DNA of 64,000 nt from Silene latifolia (GCF_048544455.1 NC_133530.1:16545748-16609747); one strand, 5' to 3'. Positions 1 to 12,440 are shown, counted from the first letter of the stretch. Notes: generated from the sequence alone by a model not told the origin. Made by a program: numbers and translations.

Positions 1-3000
1 ATGTTTTTTTTACAATATAGTCGTGTAGCTGTAGAAACCAAGTGGAATTTTTTTCACAAGTTAGGTAATCGACAGTGAGCAATACCCTTCTATGGCGCCT
101 TCTGTCGCCACGACGGTGATCTCTATCTCTTCTCCTCCTTTCACCTTCTTCCCTTGCTATTCGAGCTTCCTGCAGAACAAAATGTTAGCTTGCTGTTGAA
201 ATCTATGATCACTACTCCCTCCATTCATTTGGACTCCCTAAAATTTAATGCATGTCCATTCACTTGACATCTATATCCTTCTTACGTGCCATTTTCTTAA
301 AGTTTATGCATATGTACACGTAGGCATTGCAGTCGAATGGACGGAGTATTTAACATTATTCAAACCTGTAACCAAAAACCTTTTAAACATTTGATAAAGA
401 AACATATTCATCACCTCTTCTTCCTTGGCTTTTCTATGTTTCTCAGCTTCCTCGAACGCCTCCTTTTCAGCCTGAAATAATTTTGTAAATAAAGTCGTAA
501 GTCAGCCCATGCTTCCCCAATTTCTATATAATTTGCAATGCCAGTATAATGGGTTTAGGATGCCGGATCCTCGCATAACACGCCAAAAAAAAATCTACGG
601 CTCAGAAAGAAAATCATCTTCTTCAAGAGAAAACAGGATATCCTGTACTATCTCGAAACTTAAACAGCGTAGCATTGAGACAAGAGATGCCACACGAGGA
701 ACCAAGGAAGGGGGATTTTTAGATATTTGTCAGCTACTCACCTCCCTGTTATTGATAAAATAGTCCTCTACAATTTGCTTTGCATACTGCGGGTCGTCAC
801 AGAGTAAGATGTTGTCATACACTGAACCAGCCTTGACCTGAGATTACAGAAGGTGTCAACTGTCAAGTCTAGGATAGCAGCTTATAAAACAATGGAAGCA
901 AATGAAGTGAAAAGGGACTCAACCCGCATCCGGATGACAGGTCTGCTAGGTCTACGAGAAACGAATTGGCTAACTTAAAGGTTCAGTGGTTTATCTTATA
1001 GATAGAGATCACAATCACTTATGAAACAATGCATCAAGCATGATAACAGTTCTTACCTGCCAAACTTCAATCCCGACGTATTTTATTGGCCTCAACACAT
1101 AAAGATCAGGGTCATCCTCAAACTCTAGCAGTGACAAAAAATGAGATCAATATCAGTGAATATAATTGGAAGGAAACTCCGTTCCTTGGGCCAAATTTTA
1201 TTGAACCCTTACAAATTGCATGTCTCACAGATGCGGTATGTGGCGGTAGAGCTAACTGAAGAGTAGACTGCAAAAAAGAATTGTTACCTGGGTTATCAAT
1301 CCATGGCGTTCTCCACTTTCCTTTATAGTTTGGGTTCTTGATTTTCTGTTTGCCAATAATTGTTTTTACAGTAAGCATCCTAATTCATAAACTAGATTGA
1401 CGAAGCAGGAATTATGCTTAATTTAAAATCAAGATAACCTTTGGCTTCCATGGCCCTTTGTAAGCGGGATTAGGTATCTTTGGGGCTCGCCAAATTCCAT
1501 CTTCATCTTCGTCCCAGCTATCAGGCTAAAAGCAGATCAAAGAATAAAATCAGCACACACTTTTATGTCAATCCCTGCAACTTTAAACCTGATATGAAAT
1601 ATCATCCTATCACACAAAGAGCTCGGGATTTCAGTGGATACTGAAATGAGTGTCACAGATTGAACACTGGAAACAACAACTCATAATACTAGCCAAGCTA
1701 CATCTACAGACCTCTTTAGCTTTAGGATCAGGAATTTCAGCCGGAATAGAGTCATATCCCTGAAACAAGACAAAATCTGATCAGACAAAGTCATAGCATG
1801 AAAATAATCAGACTATTACAGTCTTGACGACTACATGTATCCATCACAGATTCACAGCCGAATACCTTTGGTTTAATATCATTAGGATCATCTATGTACT
1901 CTTTAACTTCCCAGTCTGCCGGCTGCCAAATCATAGGCAGGTGAATTAACAGTTTATCAGCAATAAAACTACCGAAACTTGTCTAAAAATATTTGAGCTT
2001 CTCGCAAGTTCTTACCTTTTTAGCTTTAACATCCTTAATTTTTCTAGGAGGGAGTATATCCCAGTCTGTGTACAAGCTTCCTGAATCTTTTTCACGGTTG
2101 TCGACCAGCACACTATATGTTGCATCGGGCCGAATTATAAATGTGTAGAAGTGTGTTAGTTTGTCTGTTTCACATTCAAGATCCTTTCTGATAGGGTAAT
2201 TCTGGCCCTGGTAGGAGACTATGACATGAAGCTTCTTTGTCTGTGTACCGCATAGATCTGGTCCAAACATCAAACTGCAGCAAGCATAATAAATCAAAAG
2301 GATTTCCATATAAACAAACTATCTCAATAAATTATAGTCTGAAGGAGCAGGGCTTCAACCGACCCGGGATAGCAATATTAAACATAGCTTGCTTTATCAA
2401 TTTCATCAAAGTCCTCTCTCTTTATCCAGTAGTCGACTCAAAAGGCGTTGAATGACAAATTGACAACTATGAAAATTACAAAATGGCCTCTCCGTGGAAT
2501 CATAACAATTACTCGTAAAATTTAAAACTAGAGATTGGCGAATAGAAAATCAAACCTGTACGGGGTATCTCCGCCAAATTTCTTTTGATTCACATAGCCA
2601 GAAAGAAGCTTTAAGTAGCCTCCGCCGCACTCAATATCCTGTTCAAATTTCACCGAGTACTGAATAACAAGAGTTCTGTTCTTGTTGCTGAGTTCAGGTA
2701 TTTTGGCAGATATAGCAAAGTGCTTTGCATCGTTGTGAGTCTGGATACCTGCATAATCAATACTCGTACTATCATTTCCTTCAACCCATTGCAAGCCTGA
2801 TAAACTAAAGAACATACAGAGAATTACATTGTACTTAACATTACTAGACTTCCTAAAGGGCTCCTACAAATGGTGAGGTCAAGGGGGTTAGATGTCTGCA
2901 ACCACCCCCATATGTTAACAACACAAAGAGGTTGTCCGGGTGATCCACCATTAAAAATGCAACAAAATCGCATCAAATGACTCAATTTTACGACAAGAGA

Positions 3001-4717
3001 AGTCCAGCCAGTTTCGTAAGCCATTATGCGTTATCAGTGTTATGTAGTACAGAGGACTATGTACATTAAGTCATTAGAGTGACTTTTACACCATCTTGTA
3101 AGAGGGGACTAATCAAGTGACGTATCTCCTTCCTTGTCCCACACTCCCACCCAACCTTGTTGGAATGAACAAACCATTTTGTTATAGAGCGACGTAAGTT
3201 AAGACACTTATGACAACATCACTAGCTAGACTAAACTATTAAGTCCACAAAGAACTCGTAAGCTCAGAATTACACAAACAACTTAACTATTCCTTAGTAA
3301 GCCAGGATTATAATTTCTATTATCATTTATAACAGCACTATATTCCTACCTCAAAAGTTCAAAATCCTCGGTACTCTTATACAACAATCCCACCACACAA
3401 AAATCTAAATTACAAATTTCAAATTAGAACCGCAAAAGTTCTGAAATACCATTGCCTAGTCATTTGATTAAAATTTAAACGATACCACACAGGAGTAGAT
3501 GCCTATACTCCATTCACACATCTACCCTAACTTCCTAACAGGTAACCATAGTCAATACAATCGAGTCCACAATAAAAATTCAGCACCTCTAAATCGTGTG
3601 TCCGAGATCAAACATATCTTAGTACATATATCCAGTTTTCTATAGCGCAATCCTACCCTAGTTCAAAAAACACAATGACCTACCAATTTGATTAATCCAT
3701 ACACAACAACATTGCAATAACAAAGTTATCATAAGATTGTTACCTTTATCATCAGGATCTCCAGACCATTTGCCGGCCGAATGCTTAAAAGTTCCTGCCT
3801 TTCCCTCACTCCTTTTCCAATCTGATATAACCCATCGATCCCTCCAACCATCTTCTCCCCAACAAAACAGCACAATCAATTAGGGTGTTTGAATACTTAA
3901 CCATATGAAAAACAGTAATGCAGAAACAAGAACAACATTACCCTGATACCTCAAGGGCTCCCACAACAAAAGGGTATGCAGAAACATCAAATTAAAAATG
4001 ATCCCTCGCTCAAAAAAACAAATAGAAGAACGGTTTTTCTAACTTGTGTCTTTGGGGATTGGGCACACATTAAGAACCTAATTCGCGAAAGATTCACAAG
4101 AATATAACATGAGAAATTGAAGTGTCAACTCATTTTTACCATATTTGGTATAATCTGTTTGTGAATGGTTCTTAGGGCAAACATTAGAAAAACCGATAAC
4201 GAATTAATCAAATCAGCATCTACCCTTTTTACCTCACAACCAATAAATCTCAACTAAACACTTACTTCCTTTGCCCCGATCATTTGTTTGACTTTTATAT
4301 TCTTTGCGAGTAGTCTTTTAATCAAAGACAAACAAATGATTGGAACAGACGAAGTAATTAAGCTAAATCACAAGGTCATCCACATTATCTAGATTCTCTA
4401 ATCAAACCCCATCAATCCGTTAAGCACATACAATTAAAATCAGCCAAAATACTGAACTAAAATAAACCAACATTTTTTTTGTTTAAGACCGTCTTAAGTT
4501 AAGACAGCTGTCACACCCGATTAAAATAAAGGAGGCTGTGAGAGGTCGTAAGTTAAGACGGTTTTAAGTAAGTAAGGTCAACTGATATGAAAATACCATC
4601 AAATCTCTCTTCAAAGAAGATTTCAGCAAGAGTTGAAGATTGAAGCAGAAGGATGTGCAAGCTTAACAAAAGTAGGAATAAAAGTTGAAGATGCTTCAAT
4701 GGCTTACGCTCCGCCAT
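1..4717 (-). CDS. CRT3: Calreticulin-3, ER lectin chaperone (3' end off window)
   Basis: Calcium-binding lectin chaperone of the ER lumen that folds monoglucosylated glycoproteins; plant CRT3 is known for quality control of receptor kinases. Exons read on the minus strand: 4597-4717, 3744-3854, 2556-2748, 2016-2274, 1866-1922, 1712-1759, 1439-1525, 1288-1345, 1057-1124, 742-837, 415-471, 86-169, and probably 1-28 as the start of the last. All junctions are GT/AG and the phases close, giving 413 residues before the last exon. Seen: a leucine-rich signal peptide (about residues 1-30) ending before AEIFFEERF; the lectin core with [20 protein letters not shown] and FGPDLCG; P-domain repeats ([36 protein letters not shown]); and a C-tail rich in Arg ([20 protein letters not shown]). 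The basic tail separates CRT3 from the acidic-tailed CRT1/2. The HDEL retention signal should lie beyond position 1 and is not visible. Confidence 0.95.
213..348. mobile_element. Stowaway-like MITE in CRT3 intron 11
   Basis: Terminal inverted repeats TACTCCCTCCATTC and GAATGGACGGAGTA bound about 136 bp inside an intron. The ends and the TA at the borders are typical of Tc1/mariner-derived Stowaway MITEs. No coding capacity. Confidence 0.7.
2749..3743 (-). other. CRT3 intron 2, no further feature
   Basis: This 995 bp intron lies between the exons ending at 3744 and starting at 2748. It is AT-rich. I see no TIR element, RNA gene or conserved coding in it. Confidence 0.6.
4263..4356. mobile_element. 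Stowaway-like MITE in CRT3 intron 1
   Basis: The inverted ends TACTTCCT...ATCATTTGTTTG and CAAACAAATGAT...GAAGTA enclose about 94 bp. The core ATCATTTGTTTG recurs in the MITE at 63482-63571, so the two are relatives. Confidence 0.6.
4481..4570. mobile_element. Short TIR element (AAGACCGTCTTAA type) in CRT3 intron 1
   Basis: Inverted ends GTTTAAGACCGTCTTAAG and, read in reverse, CTTAAAACCGTCTTAAC bound about 90 bp just upstream of exon 1's donor. A related text occurs at 63660-63708. Confidence 0.5.
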
Positions 4718-6263
4718 TTTTGACTTTTCTTTTTGGTTTGATAGAGAAACAAGTGACTTAAGTGAGTGTGATTGGGGGGTCTACTCACTGTCTGACTGTT
4801 TGATGGGAGTGCAGAGTATATTATAATATTATATAACGGTTTTTCTAACACGTATTATGGGTAGATCTCGTAAATTGGTCATTTGAGACGGTTGTATTAT
4901 TTAGACTGTGTTATTTTGAATCAGGTTACTCCGGTTTGAGTTGTTTTTGGCCGGGTTTAATAGGATTATTTTGAGTCAAGATTTTGCCTTATATATGAGT
5001 CATTTCAGGTCACCTTGATTCGGGTTATTTCAGGTCGTGTGTCAGGGATGAACCTAAAACTAAAATTTTCGGTAGCAAATTTTCCTCTTGTTATTTATAA
5101 TTATGTTTAGGTCTTATTAAAAATTTTTGGGTGATCTTAATTATTTTATGGAAGTTTGGGGTAGCAACTAGCAAGTGTTACTCTTTACTATTAGCTAGAT
5201 TTCCATACTTGTGTCACTTTTGGGTTGTGTCAGTTCGAGTCACATTTCAAGTCTGGTGGTCACTTGTTTGCCTTTGATTTTGGCACAAAAACCAATGAAA
5301 GAGTAGGGGCCAATTATTAGATGATAAGTGAACTAAATTGAGTGTGGAGGATCCAATTGCTTATCAAAGACATTTCTAAAATAAAAAGGCAAATAAATGA
5401 CTGAGATATCCAAAATGAAACAAGCAACCAAATAATCGAGACGGGGGAGTATTCCATATATGATTTGCCGACAAATGAAGAAACATTGATGAAGTTTCGA
5501 GTATATATTATTCGATCTCATGCATTGAGATAAGAAGCAAGGGTTCAAATACCTTAAAACAAGCTAGAAGAGCAAAAATGAATGGAGACGTAAATGATGG
5601 CCCAAGCTTTAGAAAATCTTTTATAATTATTGTACTATACTTGGAGATGGATCGTGCATGTTTTAGTAAGCTCTTAAGCATTAGATGAATGCATGGCCGA
5701 GTTAGCTGATAGTAAGGAGTAGCACTTATAATTCCAAGATTTCAAGAAAAAGAAAAACAAGTTTAAAGATAACATATCCAAGTATGATAATAAATAATAA
5801 ATAATCCTGTGTCTGAATTGATCAATCTAAATAATTCGGATGGAAAATTAAAAATGGCCTTAAATATGACATTTCTAAATCAATATTAACAATAATTAAC
5901 TCGATAAACTATTTGTTAGCTTTAAATTATACAATAAGAGACCTCCTTATGAAGTCTCAAATTGAAATAAAAGAATTTAAATGTATGTGATTATTCTCCT
6001 TATTAACCTGTAATAATAAAAATGTTCTTTTAATTTCAATTGATCCATGACGGAAAATGTGTGAATTATGTGATCGATTATACGTGAAAAAGTTTCAAAA
6101 TATTTTATTTTCTCGCTTGTGAATTTCATATTTGTGCCTTGAATCGCCTTTTTATAAGCGTGTATATGTTGCATGGTTTAATTTAAAGAGTACACGACTC
6201 ACCTTCCACAACATAAAAACATATATAACTTCCGTATATTTATAATTTAAATACATAAACAAG
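4718..6263. other. CRT3 upstream region and intergenic DNA
   Basis: This holds the CRT3 promoter and 5' leader side. Positions about 4900-5240 repeat short phrases of the type GGGTCATTTCAGGTC, probably remnants of a TIR element without clear ends. No reading frame is supported. Confidence 0.4.
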
Positions 6264-6835
6264 TGTTGGATTAATCTCCCAAAATCTCCAGCAATTAAAT
6301 GGTGAAATAAAATGTATTGATGTTTCCAAATGCATATGCGTAAAGTGCATGTGTACGTTTTGCAAGATGGAACATATAATGCATTAGAGGTTATTGAATT
6401 GTTTTATGAGAACAATTAATAAGTTATTATAAGTTTTGAGAATGTGTAGTATAAAAGGCAATTTGTACTAATAGTTTTACACACAAAATATAGAGAGACA
6501 AATTAATATAAATCGGTGAGAATATTTCTTGTTCTAGAAGAGAGAAAAGAGAGTGTTCAACATCCATTAGAAATAATAAGAGTGAGGCAAAGTTTGACAG
6601 AAAGTGACAATATTAGTGTGAGTGATTGTACTTTAAGAACTTTGTAATATCTTATTAGTGAATTAATTTGTCGAGAGAGCCGTGGTTTTTCCCTTAGTTG
6701 AGAAGGGTTTCCACGTGAGAAATTGTGGTGTCATTTTCATTTGTTGTTACTTACGATTGTTGTACGTGTTCCTTCCTAGTTTCGTTGTTGGGTGAAACTC
6801 TTCCCGCACCGGGTTTACAGGACGCTTCCCCAACA
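6264..6835 (+). mobile_element. Solo LTR, 572 bp, TSD ACAAG
   Basis: The segment begins TGTTGGATTAATC and ends GCTTCCCCAACA, flanked on both sides by ACAAG (6259-6263, 6836-6840). TG/CA ends plus a 5 bp duplication are the signature of an LTR; with no internal region it is a solo LTR left by recombination. TAGTATAAAAGG near 6448 looks like its TATA box. Family is uncertain, Copia-like by appearance. Confidence 0.8.
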
Positions 6836-6840
6836 ACAAG

Positions 6841-7335
6841 AAAATATATATTGTTATCTAATAAAAAAACCTAAAATATTAATATAGACTAACATGAAAT
6901 ACTTACCTTATTTTGGTGTAAAGGAAATCATAAGCGAAAATTTGATACTGATGTAATTCACACCAGGTTATGACTATCATCTCTCATTACTTACTTTAAC
7001 AGCTAAACTCTAATAACTACAAATACTTACTCCTCATTGATGAAGCGACGACAAAGGGTATATATAGTATTTTTATTCATCATATTTAGATCACAAACTA
7101 AAAGAACTACAAAAATAATAATACATTATTGAAAGTAGATCACAAACACTCCAAGGAGAACATATGCAACAACTAAAATGTGAATCTAAAGGTACCAAAA
7201 CTCAATTCAAGCACCTTCAAACAAAGCACAAAGACATGATCAAACTAATACATAATACAAGGAACAATACTCAATCATTAAAATACCTAGAATAAATAGA
7301 CTATGATCTTCAATTGATCAAGAACATTAATTTAA
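6841..7335. other. 3' flank of the GRAS gene
   Basis: AT-rich DNA holding the downstream end and probable polyadenylation region of the minus-strand gene that stops at 7336. Nothing else recognised. Confidence 0.4.
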
Positions 7336-8649
7336 TTAATTAGGTTTCCATGCACAAGCCCAAATAATTGGTTCATCTTTCCATGTTAAATGAATACCCA
7401 CATGATTATGATCATCTTTATGTAACTCAATAACATTCCAACCATCTCTATATCTTCTTAACAATGCCTTAACATCACCAACAACTTCATCACTATATTT
7501 ACATGGCAAAAATCCATGCATCAAAATCATCTTACTCCATTCACTTCCGATATTAGGCATCCAATATGTCTCCTTAATTTGATCATCACAAGCTAGAACC
7601 CTACTGATATTCCTTGATCTTTCCCTTTCGAGTCGAATTCGATCACTCGAAATCAAACCAAAGCTCTCCTCCAACATCTCAAAGTATATGTCATAGAATC
7701 TAAGGCACTCTTCAAAGTTCTTTGGGAAGTCATTTCTTGTTGTGGTGAGGTTTGCTTCTTCCTCAACAATTGTAACAATTTTAGGGTTTATTGACCTAAT
7801 TTTGTCTAATACCACTCCCCTTTTGTCTACTTCCACTCTTTGCAATGCTTGAATGCAATTCACAACAATTGTTTCATCATTTTGTAATCCTAGATCCTCT
7901 ATTTTGAGCTCCTCAAGGTAATCCAATCCACTAATTACACTCAATTTAAAAGGAGTAACACCCATTAACCTAGCAAATTTCTCCATTCTTTGGCTTACTT
8001 CCTTCACAAGAATCTCCTCTAAGTTACTAGTTACAACTAATGTAAGCCTTAGAGACGGCGTCTCGTCGAATCTTGTAGCTAAAGCCTCAATCAAAGTAGG
8101 CCATTGAGTACAAAGAGTGTTACTCAAGTCAATTATATGCAAATTTTTGATCTCATCACCTTCTAATGCTTCCAATATTACACCATTTGAAGCAACATGA
8201 CCAAATGTTGTCCATGGACTTACCTCTTGAAACTTCAACTTAAGCTTGATTCTATCATTGAAACAATAATACTTCTCTTCAACACATTTTAGGGTTTCAT
8301 ACCATAAACAAGCCTTATTATTCGCTTTCGTGAAAAGGGCTTGCAGGAAATAATATGCTAACCTTTGATCGCGGTCTCCATAAGGAGAAGCAAGCTCATT
8401 TAATAACCATAATAGGTGATTGGTTTTACTAGGGTTTTTCTCATTTATCGCGGTTGCACATTCGAGAAGGAGTGCCGTGGACCATCGAAAGCAAGGCTTG
8501 CTTGAACCGTGTCGAAGAGTTGTGTCCTTTTGGTGGTTTGTCAAGGGTTTGGTTGTGGTTTGGTGGTTGTTGATGATCCATTTGCCTGGAAGTTGTAAGG
8601 GAAAAGAAGTGTCTACACTATGATGCATTGTTTTGGCTAACTCATGCAT
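7336..8649 (-). CDS. SHR: GRAS transcription factor, SHORT-ROOT type
   Basis: Intronless 437 aa nuclear regulator. Motifs in order: leucine-rich region I about 58-110; SHR-like block KLKFQEVSPWTTFGHVASNG about 137-156; the VHIID core as LHIIDLSNTLCTQWPTLIEA (170-189); leucine region II about 200-270 with MEKFARLMGV; PFYRE-like FPKNFEECLRFYDIYFE (308-324); and SAW ending WACAWKPN. The order and the WTTFGHVA and CTQWPTLIEALATR blocks match SHORT-ROOT better than SCARECROW, DELLA or SCL32. In Arabidopsis SHR moves from stele to endodermis and binds SCR. The N-terminal arm before the GRAS core is only about 55 residues; Arabidopsis SHR is 531 aa, so this may be a diverged SHR-like paralogue. A second in-frame Met lies at residue 8. 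A TRIM-like element begins 187 bp upstream of the start. Confidence 0.88.
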   Translation of the reverse strand: MHELAKTMHHSVDTSFPLQLPGKWIINNHQTTTKPLTNHQKDTTLRHGSSKPCFRWSTALLLECATAINEKNPSKTNHLLWLLNELASPYGDRDQRLAYYFLQALFTKANNKACLWYETLKCVEEKYYCFNDRIKLKLKFQEVSPWTTFGHVASNGVILEALEGDEIKNLHIIDLSNTLCTQWPTLIEALATRFDETPSLRLTLVVTSNLEEILVKEVSQRMEKFARLMGVTPFKLSVISGLDYLEELKIEDLGLQNDETIVVNCIQALQRVEVDKRGVVLDKIRSINPKIVTIVEEEANLTTTRNDFPKNFEECLRFYDIYFEMLEESFGLISSDRIRLERERSRNISRVLACDDQIKETYWMPNIGSEWSKMILMHGFLPCKYSDEVVGDVKALLRRYRDGWNVIELHKDDHNHVGIHLTWKDEPIIWACAWKPN

Positions 8650-8835
8650 GTCCTTTATTTAATTTACGAGTGTTTGAAACTAAATGTTCTTATGCTTTTG
8701 TAAACATTCTTTTGGATATGCTTTTTATATTTATGCGTGTAGTATTTTATGTACATGCTCTAACCCTATACCGAAACACAAATTCCTGTTTAAGACGGAT
8801 ATCGGTCTTAAATTTAAAAGAAAGGCTAAACTAAA

Positions 8836-10042
8836 TATTGGAATCGTAGATAGGGGAAAGCATAAATGAGTCGCTCGTATTATTGATAATTCGTGTCTCG
8901 AATGATTACATTGTCTCGACATTTATAGTACTCCCGAGATCTAAATCGTATCAACTATTATAACCAACATATAATAACTTTATTCATAATATTATATTAT
9001 TCCGATTACGGTATATTGTAATATAACGTAATATCTTCTAACATCCCCCCTCAAACCCATGGTAATTTGTCTAAATTTCCATGGGTTTGCAAGGTAGACG
9101 AAGAGAAACGGCTCTCTTTTCGAATCGGTTTCGTCGGGCGGGAACGTTGTCGCTTTTCGAATCCACCAAATTGTTGAAATTTCGTTGTCAAGAACGTCAC
9201 ATTTTTTTTCGAACTTGACAAATATCGGTGCGTAACTCGCCAGTCGATGCGTATAGGACTCGCAAGACCGAATTTCTCGTAAATCGCCAATAAAGCAAAA
9301 GTATAAGAATTCCACAGGATGCACAATTATCTGATTTGATCTTTTCGAATTCGTAGAAATCTTTGCTTGATGTGAAATCTTTTCGAATTTGTAAAATTTC
9401 CATGAGTTTGCCAAATAAGGAAAGAAGAAAAATTCAATTCTTCATCCTTTAATCTTCAATCTTCGATATTCGGTGTACGGGAACGTCGTAGCTTTTCGAA
9501 CCCGTCGAAATTCAAACGAAACGAGAACGTCGATCTTTTCGAACTCGTTGAAATTTCGAGATCAGGAACGTCGCAATTTTTCGAACCTGATAAATTCGTC
9601 GAATCGGGAAAATCATCCATCGAAAATAATGAAAATCTTGTTATCAAACCATGAACATTGGATGAACCCACGTACATGGCAGGAAACGAATCGATCGATT
9701 TTTTTTTTCTTTTTTTTTTTAAAGCTGAATATTTGTAAGATTATCAAACGAAAATCCCGTGAGGGTACCATAATTATTTAGCCCCTCGGGCGCGGCAAAA
9801 TGAATATCGTTTTTAGGCCTCAAGAGCGTGAGGCTCTGATACCATGTTGGAATCGTAGAGAGGGGAAAGCATAAATGAGTCGCTCCTATTATTGATAATT
9901 CGTGTCTCGAATGATTACATTGTCTCGACATTTATAGTACTCCCGAGATCTAAATCGTATCAACTATTATAGGCAACATATAATAATTTTATTCATAATA
10001 TTATATTATTCCGATTGTAATATACCGTAATATCTTCTAACA
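8836..10042 (-). mobile_element. TRIM-like non-coding LTR retrotransposon, TSD CTAAA
   Basis: Direct repeats 8836-9043 and 9845-10042 (about 200 bp, highly similar) flank about 800 bp of non-coding DNA. Target duplication CTAAA lies at 8831-8835 and 10043-10047. On the minus strand the LTR begins TGTTAGAAGATATTAC. It is followed inside by TGGTATCAGAGCC, the initiator-Met tRNA primer site (9832-9844), and the other LTR is preceded by the purine tract GAGGGGGGA. No gag or pol is visible, so it is non-autonomous. It is structurally whole and young by LTR similarity. It points the same way as the GRAS gene just downstream. Confidence 0.88.
9130..9610. repeat. Degenerate phrase repeat inside the TRIM-like element
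   Basis: At least five copies of a 38-50 bp phrase of the form GAACGTCG...TTTTCGAAC..GT.GAAATT occur, starting near 9138, 9191, 9478, 9520 and 9565. They fill most of the internal region and have no open frame in common. Confidence 0.65.
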
Positions 10043-10047
10043 CTAAA

Positions 10048-12155
10048 CGTCATTGATTGCATGAAAGGTGGACGAGATGACACCATATTTGCCTATGGCA
10101 TGAATGTGATTTAAAGTGATTTCTAATTTAGTTTGTTTTTGGGTGTATGTCATTTGGGTAGTTTGGACTTTGGAGCTTGGTAGGACCAATATTGCTTGTT
10201 AGGATCGGGATCCTACTTTGGATCGATGAGGTTACTAAGATCGAATCGATAGGATCGGATCGTAGGATCGTAAGATCCTACAAATTAACTAAAATACTTA
10301 ATTATGTCATTAAATTATGTTAAAATCTCGTTTTTTTCCTCAAAACACTACAATATTATCATGTGTCCACAAAGTATTTCAGTTTATGTAATTTTATATC
10401 TTAAAGTCATATATAAAGTTATGATAACCGAAAAAATGGAAATGTTATTTATGTAGGATCGAGTCGTATAATCGTAGGATCGTCGGGTTAAGATTCTATT
10501 TTAGAAAAATTTGAGACAAGGTGGATCGTAAGATTCTACAAAATTAAGAACCTACATAGGATCGGAATCGGTCACCACTTCTTGGATTGTAGGATCGTAA
10601 GATCCTACAATCCGGATCGGGAGTTTAACAACTATGGGTAGGACCACAGATTGAATGGATAGACTCTTTCTGATTCCGTCATGAGTTTTAACTTTTAACG
10701 AAGTGTATTTTGGGTTTGAATCGATACGTCTTGTTAAATTAAAACAATTCTTACTATTTGATTCAAGTGCTTATAATCTCTGAATTAGATTAAAAATGAC
10801 ATTTTGGATATGTTATTTATTTGGGATGGTTAAAATTATGGAGGTTAAAGACACACAATTCAAAAAATTGAAGACCATTACATTTGAGTACTTCATCTTC
10901 AATATTTTGGATATGTAGTTGTTTGGTCAAACTTTACAAAAATCGTATATACTTTTAAGAATGAGTTTTTAATAAGCTATTTCTTGAAAAAATTATAGGT
11001 GTTTGACTATCATTTTACTTAAAAAAGCGCTTTTACATATGGGAATGAAAAATGATCAAATTATTGTTAAAAAGTGTATTAAGATGGATAGATGGATCTC
11101 TAGTTCTCTATCTACTAGTAGAGAATGAAAAAATATGAACGAATAATAGAGTGGATGCAACTGAAGACCTTTCCATTAGGGGTGTGTATCGGTTTAGAAC
11201 CGGACCGGATTTAACCAGGAAAGACATGACCGGATAACCCTATATCCCAAACCGGAAATCGGACCAGGTTAGGTGGGAACTCGGACTGACTGCATCGGAA
11301 CCTTTTAGGTCCGGTTTTTCTAGGTTTGGACCGGACCGGATCTATTTTTAAAGATAATTTGAGGTGATTTTTTTGTTTGGACCGGTCCGGTCCGGTCCGG
11401 ACCGGACCAGAGACCGGTCACAATATTTTTGTGGACGCGGAGACCGGACCGAATTGTATTCGGTCCAGACCATGTCAAGAAATCATTTCAACTAAAAGTT
11501 TAAGCTGACAGTTGGAGTCTCATCGATTTTATACTCTAACAATGTCGAAGTGAATCTCGACTTGCCAATTTCGATTAATATGAAGGACGGGGTTTTAGAA
11601 AATGACACATGCACAAAAATGTAAAACGAAAAGGATACAAGTCACAAATGTACAAGTTTAAATTGCATTTTTTTTTTCAAAGTCGTTATTATACAAAATG
11701 TAATAGCCAAATCAAGCATGTACAAGTACGTACTATTTCTGAAAAAGAGGATTTATATATTTTCAAGGTTTCTTCTAAGAATAACGGCATCAAGGACTAT
11801 AATCACATGACATGTTCCTACGATAAGTTAAGCACAAGATCACAAACTTTATGGGTGCTATCATGTTACATGTCTCTATCTAACTATCTCACCAGTGAAA
11901 CGATAACTTTAATTTATAAGAAAAATTATTCATTTAATAGTCATAAATGAGTTATCTTTTTTATATAATATGGGACAGTCTCACAATATAAAACCGTCTC
12001 ACACAATAATTATTGTTCTACAATGATGTTTTAATTATTGTTCCTAGAATATTTGATAGAGAAATCGTTTTCAAATGAGACTAGCTATATCCGTTACTAG
12101 GGCATTCGATTCTGATACCCTTCTCGTCTTCCACTTGTGAGGTTTAGAGGCTTTT
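10048..12155. other. Intergenic DNA with two repeat remnants
   Basis: About 10190-10625 is built of GGATCG/GATCCTAC phrases, and about 11170-11480 of ACCGGACCGG/GGTCCGGTCC phrases. Both look like worn non-autonomous DNA elements whose borders I cannot fix. The rest is plain AT-rich DNA with no supported gene. Confidence 0.4.
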
Positions 12156-12171
12156 AAGATTTGAAGTTGAA

Positions 12172-12437
12172 GATGTGACTTTCAAGATGAGTGATGTTTT
12201 GGTCTATGAATTGGCCAGTTTAGTTCGTCCCTTCAAGAAGGTTGAGGATGATGATGTTGGATTCCGTGTTCAGCCAGCCGTACACCATCACCATGTGTTT
12301 GTTAACCGGTGTAGTTACTTTTTCGTTTTAATTTACGATATTAGTAGTATAAGTGCATTGGACCATATGAGTCCAATGCCAAATGTAGTATAGGGACATC
12401 TTTCTTTACCGCTGTAAAAAAAAAAAAAAAAAAAAAA
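12172..12437 (+). mobile_element. 5'-truncated LINE 3' end with poly(A), target repeat AAGATTTGAAGTTGAA
   Basis: The 16 bp text AAGATTTGAAGTTGAA stands at 12156-12171 and again at 13088-13103. Between them is a short sequence ending ATCTTTCTTTACCGCTGT plus poly(A) (12416-12437). The LINE at 52861-56313 ends almost the same way (TCTTTCTTTACAGCTGAC plus poly(A)), so this is a short 3' copy of the same family. A TIR element later entered the poly(A) tail, which separates the two target-site copies. Confidence 0.75.
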
Positions 12438-12440
12438 GAG

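Noticed and set aside
8992-9781. Several overlapping frames in the TRIM-like element
   Set aside because: They overlap on both strands and arise from the repeated TTTTCGAAC phrase; no gag or pol similarity.
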